Assembly: GCF_030409315.1 (NCBI RefSeq)
Contig: NZ_JAUFPS010000036.1
Span: 62,001-126,000 of the forward strand
Direction of reading: 5' to 3'
DNA length: 64,000 nt
DNA from: Mucilaginibacter flavus
Lineage (GTDB): Bacteria > Bacteroidota > Bacteroidia > Sphingobacteriales > Sphingobacteriaceae
The translations under genes were made by a program, and so were the position numbers. This document shows positions 9,722 to 18,765 of this stretch, one piece after another. How positions within the stretch are numbered: position 1 is the first letter of the stretch; each line of letters begins with the position of its first letter. The notes beneath the pieces are model-generated. The model had not been told where the DNA came from and did no database searches. It worked only from the letters and a program-made list of their open reading frames with translations.

Positions 9722-9774
9722 AAGCGGGCCACGAATTTTTGCCGGTATAAATGGCAAAAGTTCGTGGCCCGCTT
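9722..9774 (+). terminator. Long hairpin terminator after the LacI-type gene
   Basis: A 14-bp perfect outer stem (9722-9735 with 9761-9774, AAGCGGGCCACGAA) and an imperfect inner stem (TTTTGCC/GGCAAAA) are followed by TTTCTATTTATAA. It lies 36 nt after the regulator stop. Confidence 0.85.
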
Positions 9775-9902
9775 TTTCTATTTATAATTAACGGCAAATG
9801 CTACTTGTTCTGATATCAATCGCTACAAAATTATCGGCACTAATACAACAAGTTACCGTATAAAAGCCGTAATTCATATTCAATATCAATTAACATTTCT
9901 GT

Positions 9903-9910
9903 TACATTTG
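9903..9910 (+). promoter_or_regulatory. -7 promoter box (TACATTTG) for cydAB
   Basis: TACATTTG matches the Bacteroidota TAnnTTTG -7 consensus and lies 44 nt before the cydA ATG. A clear -33 element is not seen. Confidence 0.5.
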
Positions 9911-9954
9911 TGCCATATAGCTTTTACCTTCAACCATAATTTTATATCACTACT

Positions 9955-11262
9955 ATGGATGATTTTATTGCAGCAAGGTCGCAAATGGCCTTATCCTTAG
10001 GGTTTCACATCATCTACTCCTGCATTGGTATGGTAATGCCTGTTTTTATGGCTATATCGCACTATAAATGGATAAAAACCAAAAACCAGGTTTACAAAAA
10101 CGTTACTATAGCATGGAGTAAAGGTGTAGCTATATTTTTTGCTACTGGCGCGGTATCCGGCACTATGCTTTCTTTTGAATTGGGTTTATTATGGCCCGGT
10201 TTTATGAAACACGCGGGGCCTATTTTTGGGATGCCATTTTCGTTAGAAGGTACAGCGTTTTTTATTGAGGCGATTGCGCTGGGATTTTTCCTTTACGGGT
10301 GGAATAAGCTGAACACCTGGTTCCATTGGTTTACCGGCGTTGTGGTGGGGCTAAGCGGTATAGCTTCGGGCATTTTGGTGGTATCAGCCAATTCGTGGAT
10401 GAACAGCCCCTCGGGGTTTGATTATGTGAACGGTAAATACTTAAACATCAATCCACTTAAAGCCATGCTTAATGAAGCCTGGTTTTCCGAAGCGCTGCAC
10501 ATGACCATAGCCGCGTTTTCGGCCACGGGTTTCGCGGTGGCGGGGATTCACGCGCTGATGATCTACAGGAAACAAAATGTAGCCTTTCATACTAAATCAT
10601 TCAAGATAGCCATTTTATTTGGCGCGGCAGCGGCCATTTTACAGCCGTTGAGCGGCGATATCTCGGCTAAAGGTGCTGCTAAACGGCAGCCGGCAAAACT
10701 TGCGGCTATGGAAGCTTATTTCCACACCCAGGAATACGCCCCGCTGGTGATTGGCGGCATACCTGATACCGCCGCTAAAAAAGTAAATTATGGTTTGGAA
10801 ATTCCCGGTCTGCTAAGCTTTTTGGTGCATGACAATTTTAAAACTACAGTAAATGGATTAGATAAGATTCCGGTTAAAGATCAGCCACCTGTTGCCGTAA
10901 CACATTATGCTTTCCAAATTATGGTAGGGATTGGAACAATGATGATGTTCATCGGCATCCTTTATTTTATCGCCCTTTGGAAAAAGAAAGAATGGCTTAC
11001 CAAAGCATGGTTCTTAAAGCTATTTATCATAGCTACCCCTACCGGTTTTATAGCTTTAGAGGCCGGTTGGACAGTAACCGAAGTAGGCCGGCAACCCTGG
11101 ATTATACAGGGAATTATGCGTACCAGCGATGCCGTAACTAAAATGCCAGGTATTCAATATACCTTTTACCTGTTTACGTTTATTTACTTCACCCTAAGCG
11201 TGTTTGTTATTTTCCTGCTGAAAAGACAAATTCAAATGGTACCAGAATTATACGACCGTTAA
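9955..11262 (+). CDS. cydA: Cytochrome bd ubiquinol oxidase subunit I
   Basis: The 435-residue membrane protein is CydA, the quinol-oxidising, heme-bearing subunit of cytochrome bd oxidase. The N-terminus RSQMALSLGFHIIYSCIGM includes a heme-ligand His; FELGLLWPGFM, FFIEAIALGFFLYGW and the hallmark EVGRQPWIIQGIMRT are present. At 435 residues it is shorter than E. coli CydA, consistent with a short Q-loop. cydB follows after 12 nt. The pair gives high-affinity, microaerobic O2 reduction in the inner membrane. Confidence 0.95.
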   Translation: MDDFIAARSQMALSLGFHIIYSCIGMVMPVFMAISHYKWIKTKNQVYKNVTIAWSKGVAIFFATGAVSGTMLSFELGLLWPGFMKHAGPIFGMPFSLEGTAFFIEAIALGFFLYGWNKLNTWFHWFTGVVVGLSGIASGILVVSANSWMNSPSGFDYVNGKYLNINPLKAMLNEAWFSEALHMTIAAFSATGFAVAGIHALMIYRKQNVAFHTKSFKIAILFGAAAAILQPLSGDISAKGAAKRQPAKLAAMEAYFHTQEYAPLVIGGIPDTAAKKVNYGLEIPGLLSFLVHDNFKTTVNGLDKIPVKDQPPVAVTHYAFQIMVGIGTMMMFIGILYFIALWKKKEWLTKAWFLKLFIIATPTGFIALEAGWTVTEVGRQPWIIQGIMRTSDAVTKMPGIQYTFYLFTFIYFTLSVFVIFLLKRQIQMVPELYDR

Positions 11263-11274
11263 CCCGCAGATATT

Positions 11275-12285
11275 ATGTTATACATTGTTATCCTATTTCT
11301 ATTTGCCTCCATCACCCTTTACTTTTTATTGGGTGGTGCCGATTTTGGTGCGGGAATCATCGAGCTTTTCACATCAACCGATAATAAGCACCGCACCCGT
11401 AAAACCATGTACCAGGCCATCGGCCCCATATGGGAGGCTAACCACATGTGGCTTATTATAACCGTGGTGATCTTGTTTGTTGGTTTCCCGGATATATACA
11501 GCGAAATGTGTACTTACCTGCATATCCCACTGTTAATCTTGCTGTTAGGCATCATCGCCCGTGGCACAGCCTTTACGTTTCGTAATTACGATGCTATCAA
11601 AGGCGAAAGAACACAAAATCTTTATAATCACCTGTTTATATACTCCAGCTTTGTTACGCCGATGTTTCTGGGCATTATAGCAGGCAGCGCGTTATCGGGC
11701 CAGATTGATCCTACTGCCAAAGATTTTGCCCACGCTTATGTTTTTAGCTGGTTCAACTGGTTTTCTGTAGCGGTAGGCCTTTTCACCGTAGCCTTATGCG
11801 GATTTTTAGCGGCTATTTATATTGTAGGCGAAACCGATGATGTAAACGATATTAAGCGTTATATTAAAAAGGCAAAAGTATCTAATATAGCTGCTGTAAT
11901 ATGCGGAGGATTAGTTTTTATCGCGTCAGAAATTGAACATGTGGGCTTATCACATTGGATTTTCGGGAATGCCATAAGCCTGGTGGCTGTGATAGCGGCT
12001 ACACTATCATTGATACTGCTATGGTTCATTATATCCGAAAAGCGGAACCGCCAATGGATCAGGCTTCTTGCTGCTTTCCAGGTGAGCATGATCCTAATTT
12101 CGGTTGGTGCCACCCGTTTCCCAAGGTTTGTGATCTTCAAAGGCGGAGGATCGATGTCGCTTTTGGCTGATCACGCTACCAGCAATACTATCAACGATTT
12201 AGGTATCGGTTTATTGGTAGGTAGTTTGTTTATTTTGCCTGCACTGGGATATTTATACTATAGCTTTAGGTGGAAAGACCGTTAG
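11275..12285 (+). CDS. cydB: Cytochrome bd ubiquinol oxidase subunit II
   Basis: The 336-residue polytopic protein is CydB, the structural partner of CydA. FLLGGADFGAGIIELF at the N-terminus and IGPIWEANHMWLIITVVILFV are the family's signature segments. It starts 12 nt after cydA. No cydX-like small ORF is apparent behind it; instead the gene runs into a long inverted repeat beginning 4 nt after the stop. Confidence 0.95.
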   Translation: MLYIVILFLFASITLYFLLGGADFGAGIIELFTSTDNKHRTRKTMYQAIGPIWEANHMWLIITVVILFVGFPDIYSEMCTYLHIPLLILLLGIIARGTAFTFRNYDAIKGERTQNLYNHLFIYSSFVTPMFLGIIAGSALSGQIDPTAKDFAHAYVFSWFNWFSVAVGLFTVALCGFLAAIYIVGETDDVNDIKRYIKKAKVSNIAAVICGGLVFIASEIEHVGLSHWIFGNAISLVAVIAATLSLILLWFIISEKRNRQWIRLLAAFQVSMILISVGATRFPRFVIFKGGGSMSLLADHATSNTINDLGIGLLVGSLFILPALGYLYYSFRWKDR

Positions 12286-12288
12286 AAT

Positions 12289-12416
12289 GTCTGAACCGGA
12301 ATTAAGCAGATTTTCCGGATTAAAAGGATTTTTTAACATAAGTGTAAACTTTTTCCAGGACGAGACATAAGTCAAAATCCTGTTAATCCGTTAATCCCAT
12401 TAATCCCGGTTCAGAC
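12289..12416. repeat. Long inverted repeat at convergent cydB / GH78 ends
   Basis: Arms 12289-12332 and 12374-12416 form an imperfect inverted repeat opening with GTCTGAACCGG and built from repeated GGATTAA-type units. It fills the gap between two convergent genes (stops at 12285 and 12427) and can fold as a hairpin from either strand, so it may act as a bidirectional terminator. The repeat at 18635-18765 belongs to a similar family. Confidence 0.8.
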
Positions 12417-12426
12417 GAATCAAACA

Positions 12427-14088
12427 TTACTGCTGAAAAATCTCCGGGTATTTCCTGATAAAATAAACCGGGGTACAGCTCCAGGCGTGGCAGTAGCTAT
12501 TTACCGGGTAAAAGTTATAAGGCGATTTAAATTCGTCGTTAGGATCATAAACCTCCCAAAAAGTATCTGCTCCTTTTTTGATCATCCCGCCCCAGTAAGT
12601 AGTTAATGCTTCTTTTGCTTCGGTTTTTAATCCGCTCTCTATCAATGCCGCCTCGTAATAATGGAACATATAAGGAGCTCCGGGATGTACGGCAGTAGCT
12701 AAACCGGTTAAGCCTTTTAAAGCTCTTTGCGCCTCTGCTTTTGATGCCACGCCGCTTAACGTCATCCAGGCTTGCGCACCGTATGATACCTGCTTATCTA
12801 CCCCACTCACAAAAAAGCCCGACTTTTTATCATACAAATTTTTATGCGCTGCATCTTTCAGTTTTTTAGCCAGCGCCGGGATATCCGCCACTTCACTTTC
12901 CTTACCCAACAGTTTGGCTAAAGCGTAGGTTTGGTTTAGCGCGTATACACTTAAGCCCTGCAAAACAGCCTGTTTATCCAAATCGTTCTTCCAGTCAAAA
13001 AACACCCACCATTCTTTGCCTGCTTTCACATAATCCATCATGCCATCATCACCGGCGTATTTCCTGATCATATCCAGCTGTTTTTTGGCCACGGGCCAAA
13101 GGTCATTACCTACTTGTTTATCACCGGTGGCTGCCACATATTCCTTAAGCGCCACATTGTACAGGAAACAATAATCTAACAAACGATTTCCTTTTTGGGC
13201 ATGAGGCTCGGGCGCTTCAAACACGTTAGAAATAAGTACGCCATCCTCGGCAGATAAACCTGCTAACAAATAAAAACAACGTTTGGTAAGGTCATCATTT
13301 TTAAATGAATAAAGGTTTGCAAGCGATTCGAGGTAAAGATCACCTATCCACAACCTGCGGTCGCGTTTTGGGCCGTCTTCATAAACGGTTTGCATGCACT
13401 CTTTTAAAGTAGTAAGTCCTACCCTGTCAATATCCTTAATCATTTGCGAAGTTCCGGCCGATAAAGCGGCCGGCGTGGTGGTAACTGATGTAGTGGCTTT
13501 AAACTCGATATTGGAAATACCAAATTCAAAATATGGCGAAGAACCAAGCAGCTCTATTTTCACGTAACGACAAGCGAGGCGACGGGGGATAGTTATGGTA
13601 GATGGCGCTACCGTGACGGTAACAATTTCATCCTGTAACCAGGCCCTGCTTAAAGTGCCAGGGTATGGATCAAACGGCGTGGCTATTTCTGATGGCACTT
13701 CGCCAAATGTAAACTTCAGCCGTAAAGGGGCATCCATATCCCCTCTTCTGCCTTTAATGGTAAAGTTGAAATAGCCTGTCATGTGTTCACCAAAATCGGC
13801 AATAATACCACTGTTCTTTTTGCTGAAAGCGGAGTTATAAAGCTGATCGATACCACCCGCGTTTACAGCTTTCCATCCCTGGAAAGCGGCGGCATCTTTT
13901 TCTACAGTTACAACACTGATGGGTTGCTTTACAGTTTCGGTAAGCTTGGGTTTCAGGTCTTCGGCCTTTTTCAGCCAACCTTGCCGGTAGGCGGCATAAG
14001 GGTCCTGGGCTTTTACTTTTGCCGCGCCAAATACTATCGCGAAGCAAAAAAGCAAAATAAATTTAGTGCCTGGTTTGGTTAATTCCAT
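12427..14088 (-). CDS. Secreted GH78-like alpha-L-rhamnosidase family protein
   Basis: The 553-residue product has a signal peptide ending near AAKVKA, a jelly-roll-like N-terminal part, and an (alpha/alpha)6 catalytic part. EDGPKRDRRLWIGDLYLESLA corresponds to the GH78 motif that in the family reads D-x-PQRDER-x-GW-x-GD and holds the acid residues. HAWSCTPVYFI near the end is also typical. It is a six-hairpin glycosidase; rhamnoside hydrolysis is the family role, but the first acidic position is ED-GPKR rather than DCPQR, so activity may differ. It is divergent from a GntR regulator. Confidence 0.75.
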   Translation of the reverse strand: MELTKPGTKFILLFCFAIVFGAAKVKAQDPYAAYRQGWLKKAEDLKPKLTETVKQPISVVTVEKDAAAFQGWKAVNAGGIDQLYNSAFSKKNSGIIADFGEHMTGYFNFTIKGRRGDMDAPLRLKFTFGEVPSEIATPFDPYPGTLSRAWLQDEIVTVTVAPSTITIPRRLACRYVKIELLGSSPYFEFGISNIEFKATTSVTTTPAALSAGTSQMIKDIDRVGLTTLKECMQTVYEDGPKRDRRLWIGDLYLESLANLYSFKNDDLTKRCFYLLAGLSAEDGVLISNVFEAPEPHAQKGNRLLDYCFLYNVALKEYVAATGDKQVGNDLWPVAKKQLDMIRKYAGDDGMMDYVKAGKEWWVFFDWKNDLDKQAVLQGLSVYALNQTYALAKLLGKESEVADIPALAKKLKDAAHKNLYDKKSGFFVSGVDKQVSYGAQAWMTLSGVASKAEAQRALKGLTGLATAVHPGAPYMFHYYEAALIESGLKTEAKEALTTYWGGMIKKGADTFWEVYDPNDEFKSPYNFYPVNSYCHAWSCTPVYFIRKYPEIFQQ

Positions 14089-14235
14089 TTGCGTTTTAAT
14101 TTAAGTTAGGGGTGCTTTTGCCGACTTACAGATTAAGTCGACCAAAGAAATAATTGGTTCATGCAATATAAAAATATAGCACTGCCAAACCATCCTTAAC
14201 TATCTTTTTAAATAAAAAATACAATTGCGGAATAT

Positions 14236-14243
14236 TACATTTG
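14236..14243 (+). promoter_or_regulatory. -7 promoter box (TACATTTG) for the GntR gene
   Basis: TACATTTG lies 20 nt before the GTG start of the GntR-type gene and matches TAnnTTTG, implying a very short leader. Confidence 0.5.
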
Positions 14244-14263
14244 TGAATAGCCAACTGTGAAGC

Positions 14264-15292
14264 GTGAAGAATTATCTTAAAATATTATCTATCGACGAGT
14301 ATTCCATTACTCCCAAATACCTGCAGCTATCAAATGCCATTATCCGTGCAATTGAAAGCGGCGATATTGTTAAAGATGATATGTTGCCGTCTATCAACGA
14401 CTTAAGTTTCGCGCTTGACACTTCACGCAATACTATAGAACGCGTTTATAAAGAATTGAAGGACAAAGGAATAGTAAGTTCAGTCCCGGGTAAAGGTTTT
14501 TTTATTTCCAACACAGATTTTCAGAAGCCGTTAAAGATTTTCCTGCTGTTCAATAAATTAAGCGCGCATAAAAAAATCATTTACGATGCCTTTGTGGCCA
14601 CTATTGGCGAACTGGCCACCATCGATTTTTATATTTACAACAACGATTTTTATTTCTTTAAGAAGATCATAGCCGAGAGTTTTCAAAGCGATTACGCCAA
14701 GTACATCATCATCCCGCACTTTTTGGATAATGAAACCAAGGCTCATGAAATCATCAATACCATCCCCAAGGATAAACTTATCCTGCTGGATAACCTGGTG
14801 CCGGGTTTGATTGGTAAATTCGCTGCTATTTATGAAAACTTCGCAACGGATGTTTACGAGGCATTAAAAAAGCTATTAGATAAACTGACCAAGTATCATA
14901 CCCTTAAACTGGTGTTCCCCGGTAAAACCTATCACTCTAAAGAAATCATGAAGGGTTTCCTGAACTTTTGCAGACAATATGCTTTTGATTACGAAGTGGT
15001 AGATTCATTATCTACAGAAACCATTCAAAAAGATACTGTATACATCAGCCTTACCGAAGATGATTTAGTGGAATTGGTTAAAAAGATCATTGCTTCTGAT
15101 TTTAAGGTAGCCAAGGATGTGGGTGTAATTTCCTATAATGAAACCGCCCTTAAAGAGATCATATTGGATGGCATTACCACCATATCAACGGATTTTAAAC
15201 TGATGGGGAGCAAAACCGCGGAATTTGCATTGAGCAATTGCCATGAGCATTTCGCGGTGCCTTTTAATGTGATGTTGAGGAGTTCGATATAA
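14264..15292 (+). CDS. GntR-family regulator with periplasmic-binding-like effector domain
   Basis: The 342-residue protein has an N-terminal GntR winged helix (PKYLQLSNAIIRAIESGDI, LPSINDLSFALDTSRNTIERVYKEL, PGKGFFIS) followed by a LacI-type sugar-binding domain instead of the usual GntR effector domain. The start is a GTG: the codon two positions before it is an in-frame TGA and the next in-frame ATG would cut into the HTH, so GTG at 14264 is effectively forced. It is divergent from the GH78-like gene, which it probably controls together with a sugar ligand; this is inference from arrangement. Confidence 0.88.
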   Translation: MKNYLKILSIDEYSITPKYLQLSNAIIRAIESGDIVKDDMLPSINDLSFALDTSRNTIERVYKELKDKGIVSSVPGKGFFISNTDFQKPLKIFLLFNKLSAHKKIIYDAFVATIGELATIDFYIYNNDFYFFKKIIAESFQSDYAKYIIIPHFLDNETKAHEIINTIPKDKLILLDNLVPGLIGKFAAIYENFATDVYEALKKLLDKLTKYHTLKLVFPGKTYHSKEIMKGFLNFCRQYAFDYEVVDSLSTETIQKDTVYISLTEDDLVELVKKIIASDFKVAKDVGVISYNETALKEIILDGITTISTDFKLMGSKTAEFALSNCHEHFAVPFNVMLRSSI

Positions 15293-15346
15293 GACAGCCC
15301 CCTCTAAGGAACTGTTTAATACCTTTCCTCAAAGCATTACAAAAAA

Positions 15347-15444
15347 CGTCATTGCGAGGTACGAAGCAATCTCCAAACAATACAGGGCGAGCTTTGCAAC
15401 TCCGATTTGCTTGCGTAGAGATTGCTTCGTACCTCGCAATGACG
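15347..15444. repeat. Perfect 27-bp inverted repeat at convergent gene ends
   Basis: Arms 15347-15373 and 15418-15444 are perfectly complementary over 27 bp with a 44-nt loop; they open with CGTCATTGCGAGGTACGAAG. The right arm is followed by CTTTTTTAG. It separates the GntR gene (stop 15292) from the convergent DUF1080 gene (stop 15462). Shorter relatives with the core CATTGCGAGG occur at 49638-49839. Confidence 0.9.
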
Positions 15445-15461
15445 CTTTTTTAGTAGAACTT

Positions 15462-16817
15462 TTACTTCAGTTCCTTCACCTTTATGCTCCTGAAAAACAC
15501 CTCGTTGCCATGATCCTGCAATAACAGGTGTCCTTGTGGTGCTTCGCCAAAGTTTTTCCAGATGGTGTATTTGCTAATGGCTACCAGGTCTTTAAAAGCT
15601 TGTGAGCCGCGCTCATATTCCAGTACTTTAACGCCGTTCAAATAATGCTCAACGTGATTGTTAGGATACACAATGATGCGGCCGATGTTCCATGCGCCTA
15701 TGGGGTGTACAAAACGTTCCTGCTTGTTGGCCTTGATTAAATCATATAATGAGGCCAGCGTACGATCACCATCGCGACCTAATTTAGCATCGGGATGCAG
15801 TTTATCGTCCAAAACCTGGTATTCCAAGCCGATGGCTGAGCCTTTAGTTACTTCGCTAAGGGTAACAAAATATTTAACACCGCTATTGGCACCCGGTGTT
15901 AATTTAAACTCAAACGATAGATCAAAGGCGCTGTACATATCATCGGTCACAATGTCCCCACCTCCCGATTCTTCTTTACCTGCCGATGGCAACACATGCA
16001 TCACACCGTTGTTATATTCCCAGCCATGATCGGGAAAGCCTTTTAAAGTAGCGCCACGCCAGCTGGCATTGGTTTTACCATCGTACAGTAACTTCCAGCC
16101 TGCCGCTTTTTCGGCTGCTGTAATCCTGTTAGGTTGCAGGTTAACCACGTATACATCCTTAGGAAATGCTTTTGGTTTTAAATTGGTAGTTTGCAGATTA
16201 AAGTTTTTAAAGTAAACCTTTTTACCAGCCTGTTTTTCATCGCTCACCGCGTGTACCTGCAGGCCTATGAATCCTTTGGCATCTATAGTATCTACCACAT
16301 CGGCAGTTGGGATACCGTTTACCCAGGTTTTCATCTCGTGTCCAATACACTCAATCCTGATGTGGTTAAACTCCCCTACTTTAAACGCTTCTTTGGCTTT
16401 GGCGTTTAAATCCAGTGGGTACAGCCAATCCCGCCTGCCTTCGTCATAAATACCACCTGTCCATTTGCGTTCCGAAGGATCTATTTCAAACTGCCTGCCA
16501 TACACCAAACCCTTACCATCATGACCGGCAGGGTTATAATGACTGCGCGTTTGCACCCCCGAATTACTCAACGGGCTTTCAATTTTAGCATCAAGCTCTA
16601 ATATAAAATCGCCATATTCTTTTTCGGTAACCAAAAAGGTATTGCCTGAATTTAGTACGGTTGTGCCCACTATCTGGCCGTCCTCGACTTTATAATCGGC
16701 AGTACCGGCAAGGCGTTTCCAGCCTTTAAGGGTTTTGCCATCAAATATTTTTTCCTGGGCGTTGGCTATGGTTGCCGTTGATAGCAACAGGATTATTGGA
16801 TAAATGTATTTTTTCAT
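15462..16817 (-). CDS. Secreted protein with two DUF1080 (3-keto-disaccharide hydrolase) domains
   Basis: The 451-residue product has a signal peptide (ends near TIANA) and two DUF1080 lectin-like jelly-roll domains, about residues 22-190 (IFDGKTLKGWKRL start) and 235-450 (LLYDGKTNASWRG start). Each opens with the FDGKT-x-GW motif and contains the SGVQTR or SGVKYF segment of the family. Members act on 3-keto-glycosides formed by Gfo/Idh/MocA oxidoreductases, or bind glycans. The next gene upstream is such an oxidoreductase, which supports a 3-keto-sugar role, but enzymatic activity is not proven by sequence. Confidence 0.85.
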   Translation of the reverse strand: MKKYIYPIILLLSTATIANAQEKIFDGKTLKGWKRLAGTADYKVEDGQIVGTTVLNSGNTFLVTEKEYGDFILELDAKIESPLSNSGVQTRSHYNPAGHDGKGLVYGRQFEIDPSERKWTGGIYDEGRRDWLYPLDLNAKAKEAFKVGEFNHIRIECIGHEMKTWVNGIPTADVVDTIDAKGFIGLQVHAVSDEKQAGKKVYFKNFNLQTTNLKPKAFPKDVYVVNLQPNRITAAEKAAGWKLLYDGKTNASWRGATLKGFPDHGWEYNNGVMHVLPSAGKEESGGGDIVTDDMYSAFDLSFEFKLTPGANSGVKYFVTLSEVTKGSAIGLEYQVLDDKLHPDAKLGRDGDRTLASLYDLIKANKQERFVHPIGAWNIGRIIVYPNNHVEHYLNGVKVLEYERGSQAFKDLVAISKYTIWKNFGEAPQGHLLLQDHGNEVFFRSIKVKELK

Positions 16818-16845
16818 AATGATGTTTGTGTTATTTATAATCTAT

Positions 16846-16937
16846 GTCATACCGAACTTGTTTCGGCACCTCACGCGCTAAGTTTACTCCTTGTTGGTTA
16901 CCTGCCCTATGGGTTCCCGAAACAAGTTCGGGATGAC
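16846..16937. repeat. Inverted repeat (GTCAT-CCGAACTTGTTTCGG family)
   Basis: Arms 16846-16866 and 16917-16937 pair at 20 of 21 positions with a 50-nt loop. It lies between the DUF1080 and oxidoreductase genes on the minus strand. It resembles the other GTCAT..-ended palindromes at 45330 and 49683 in overall plan, though the inner sequence differs. Confidence 0.85.
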
Positions 16938-16973
16938 TTTCTTTTCTTAGTTTTTAATAATGAAAACAGGTAT

Positions 16974-18305
16974 CTACACCTTCACCTCCCAGCCCTTTTC
17001 ATACTCCCTGCTCCAAAGCTTTTGAGCTTCGGGATCATTGAGGATGTGGCCGTTGGTTGGGTCGGTGTGTAAAACCCGGTCAACCCGATAAGATATATTG
17101 CCCAATTGTGGTAATAAGGTTGATTTAAAACCAATTTCTATCGGGCAGTTCAATGGTGCTATACCCCTAACACCATCAATAAAATTTTTCATGTGAAAAC
17201 CGTCCAACGCTTCGGTTGGGCTTACTTTGTTGGTACCATCCACTTTGGTATCGTCTTTAATTTCCTTCACCAGTTTGTTATCGCCATCGTAAACCTGGTA
17301 ACCGTTACCGCTGCCATAAAACAGGGTACCCTTATCACCATAAAACACAACGCCGCGACTAAGCTGCTCAATATTAAAACCGTTACTGCTGCGGCTTTCC
17401 CACTCGGCAGCGGTATTGTTGGGGAAATTGTATAGTATGTTTTGGGTGTCGGGCGTTTGCCAGTCGTCATTAAAATGGAAACGACCACCGGTTGAAACTA
17501 CTTTGCTTGGGTAGTCAACATTTAGTCCCCAACGGATCACATCTAATTCATGCGTCCCGTTGTTCAGCGCTTCGCCTGTTCCCCAGTTCCAGAACCAGTG
17601 CCAGTTGTAGTGGATCAGGTTATCCTGGTAGGGCTTGCGTGGTGCAGGGCCTTGCCACAAATCGTAATTTAAATTAGCTGGTACTGGTACTTGTTTGCCG
17701 TGCCCAATACTCAGGCGATGATTGGTGTACCAGCCTTTGGCATAATAGGTACGACCGATAACGCCGTCATGCAACTCCTTCACCATGGCCTGCACGTTTG
17801 AAAACGACCTGCGCTGGCTCCCCATTTGCACCAAACGGTTATATTTTTTGGCGGCGGCTACAGCCATCTCGCCTTCATGCGGGTTATGGCTGCAGGGTTT
17901 TTCTACGTAAACGTGTTTGCCGGCCTGGCAGGCCATAATAGTAGCGGGCGCATGCCAATGATCGGGCGGGGCTACAACCACGGCGTCGATATCTTTTATC
18001 TCCAGCATTTTGCGGATATCGGTAATGCCTTTGGGGCGTTTGCCGGTTATTTTAAAGATTTCTTCAATGGTTTTATCAACTACTTTGGAGTCGACATCGC
18101 AAATGTAGCCTATCTCCACATTTGGAATTTTGGCATAGTTTTGGGCCAGGTACAAGCCCCGGCTATTAGTGCCCATAAAGCCCAACACCACTTTTTCATT
18201 AGGCGATCCACGGAAAAAGGATGCTCCCTTTGATACCTGCGAGGCAAGCAAGAAGCTTGTAGTAGCTACAGACGTAGTTTGAATGAACTTTCTACGGTTT
18301 ATCAT
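16974..18305 (-). CDS. Tat-exported Gfo/Idh/MocA-family oxidoreductase
   Basis: The 443-residue protein opens with MINRRKFIQTTSVATTSF, a twin-arginine signal, so it is exported folded with its NAD(P) cofactor. The Rossmann segment follows (VVLGFMGTNSRGLYLAQ), then VVAPPDHWHAPATI and the EKPCSHNP motif with the catalytic Lys of the family. The C-terminal domain carries GEALNNGTHELDVIRWGL. Such periplasmic enzymes oxidise sugars at C3 or act on related glycosides. It is upstream of the DUF1080 protein on the same strand, 156 nt apart with a palindromic repeat in between. Confidence 0.88.
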   Translation of the reverse strand: MINRRKFIQTTSVATTSFLLASQVSKGASFFRGSPNEKVVLGFMGTNSRGLYLAQNYAKIPNVEIGYICDVDSKVVDKTIEEIFKITGKRPKGITDIRKMLEIKDIDAVVVAPPDHWHAPATIMACQAGKHVYVEKPCSHNPHEGEMAVAAAKKYNRLVQMGSQRRSFSNVQAMVKELHDGVIGRTYYAKGWYTNHRLSIGHGKQVPVPANLNYDLWQGPAPRKPYQDNLIHYNWHWFWNWGTGEALNNGTHELDVIRWGLNVDYPSKVVSTGGRFHFNDDWQTPDTQNILYNFPNNTAAEWESRSSNGFNIEQLSRGVVFYGDKGTLFYGSGNGYQVYDGDNKLVKEIKDDTKVDGTNKVSPTEALDGFHMKNFIDGVRGIAPLNCPIEIGFKSTLLPQLGNISYRVDRVLHTDPTNGHILNDPEAQKLWSREYEKGWEVKV

Positions 18306-18460
18306 TACTCAAAAAAGGTTAGATGGTTTATAATCATTGCCCCGGCGGACAGGCGGGCAAATTAGCTAAGTTTTACAAAGCACCGAAACAAACGATGGAT
18401 TATTTTCAACACGCTTTGTAATTAAGCTGTTACTTTGACATTATTAAGCATCCAAAAGAC

Positions 18461-18497
18461 AAAAAAAAACAAGCCAGCAGTAAAACCGGGCTTGTTT
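18461..18497 (-). terminator. Hairpin terminator on the minus strand
   Basis: A 9-bp stem AAACAAGCC/GGCTTGTTT (18467-18475 with 18489-18497) is followed on the minus strand by a T tract (18461-18469). It would end transcripts coming from the aldo/keto reductase gene, although that stop is 260 nt upstream. The rest of the 459-nt gap 18306-18764 holds the inverted repeat at 18635-18765 and no gene. Confidence 0.65.
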
Positions 18498-18634
18498 AAA
18501 TTTGATAGGGTTTAGGTGTGTCGGTCAGATATGGCTATCAACCGATTACACCGTAAAGATAAATGAAAATCAAGTGTTTAAACACCCGTGTTTTCACCCT
18601 AATATCATACGTAGTTTTACGTGAAGTTGTCTGA

Positions 18635-18765
18635 ATCAGAATTTACAGGATTTGAGAATTTACAGAATGAAAATTGATCAGACAATACCTACATTGGAAG
18701 CGAATAATTAAATTATCTACCCCCTTTTGGGATTCTGTTAATTCTTAAATTCTGAAAATTCTGAT
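18635..18765. repeat. Inverted repeat whose arm supplies a stop codon
   Basis: Arms 18635-18668 and 18732-18765 pair at 30 of 34 positions (ATCAGAATTT..CAGAAT). The outer base of the right arm, 18765, is the last base of the TGA stop of the aldo/keto reductase gene, so the element abuts the coding end exactly. It resembles the repeat at 12289-12416 in its CTGAA..GGATT composition. Confidence 0.8.

Noticed and set aside
18687..18700. CCTACATTGG as a further copy of the 19-nt motif
   Set aside because: Only the CTACATT core matches and it lies in a repeat loop, not upstream of a related gene.
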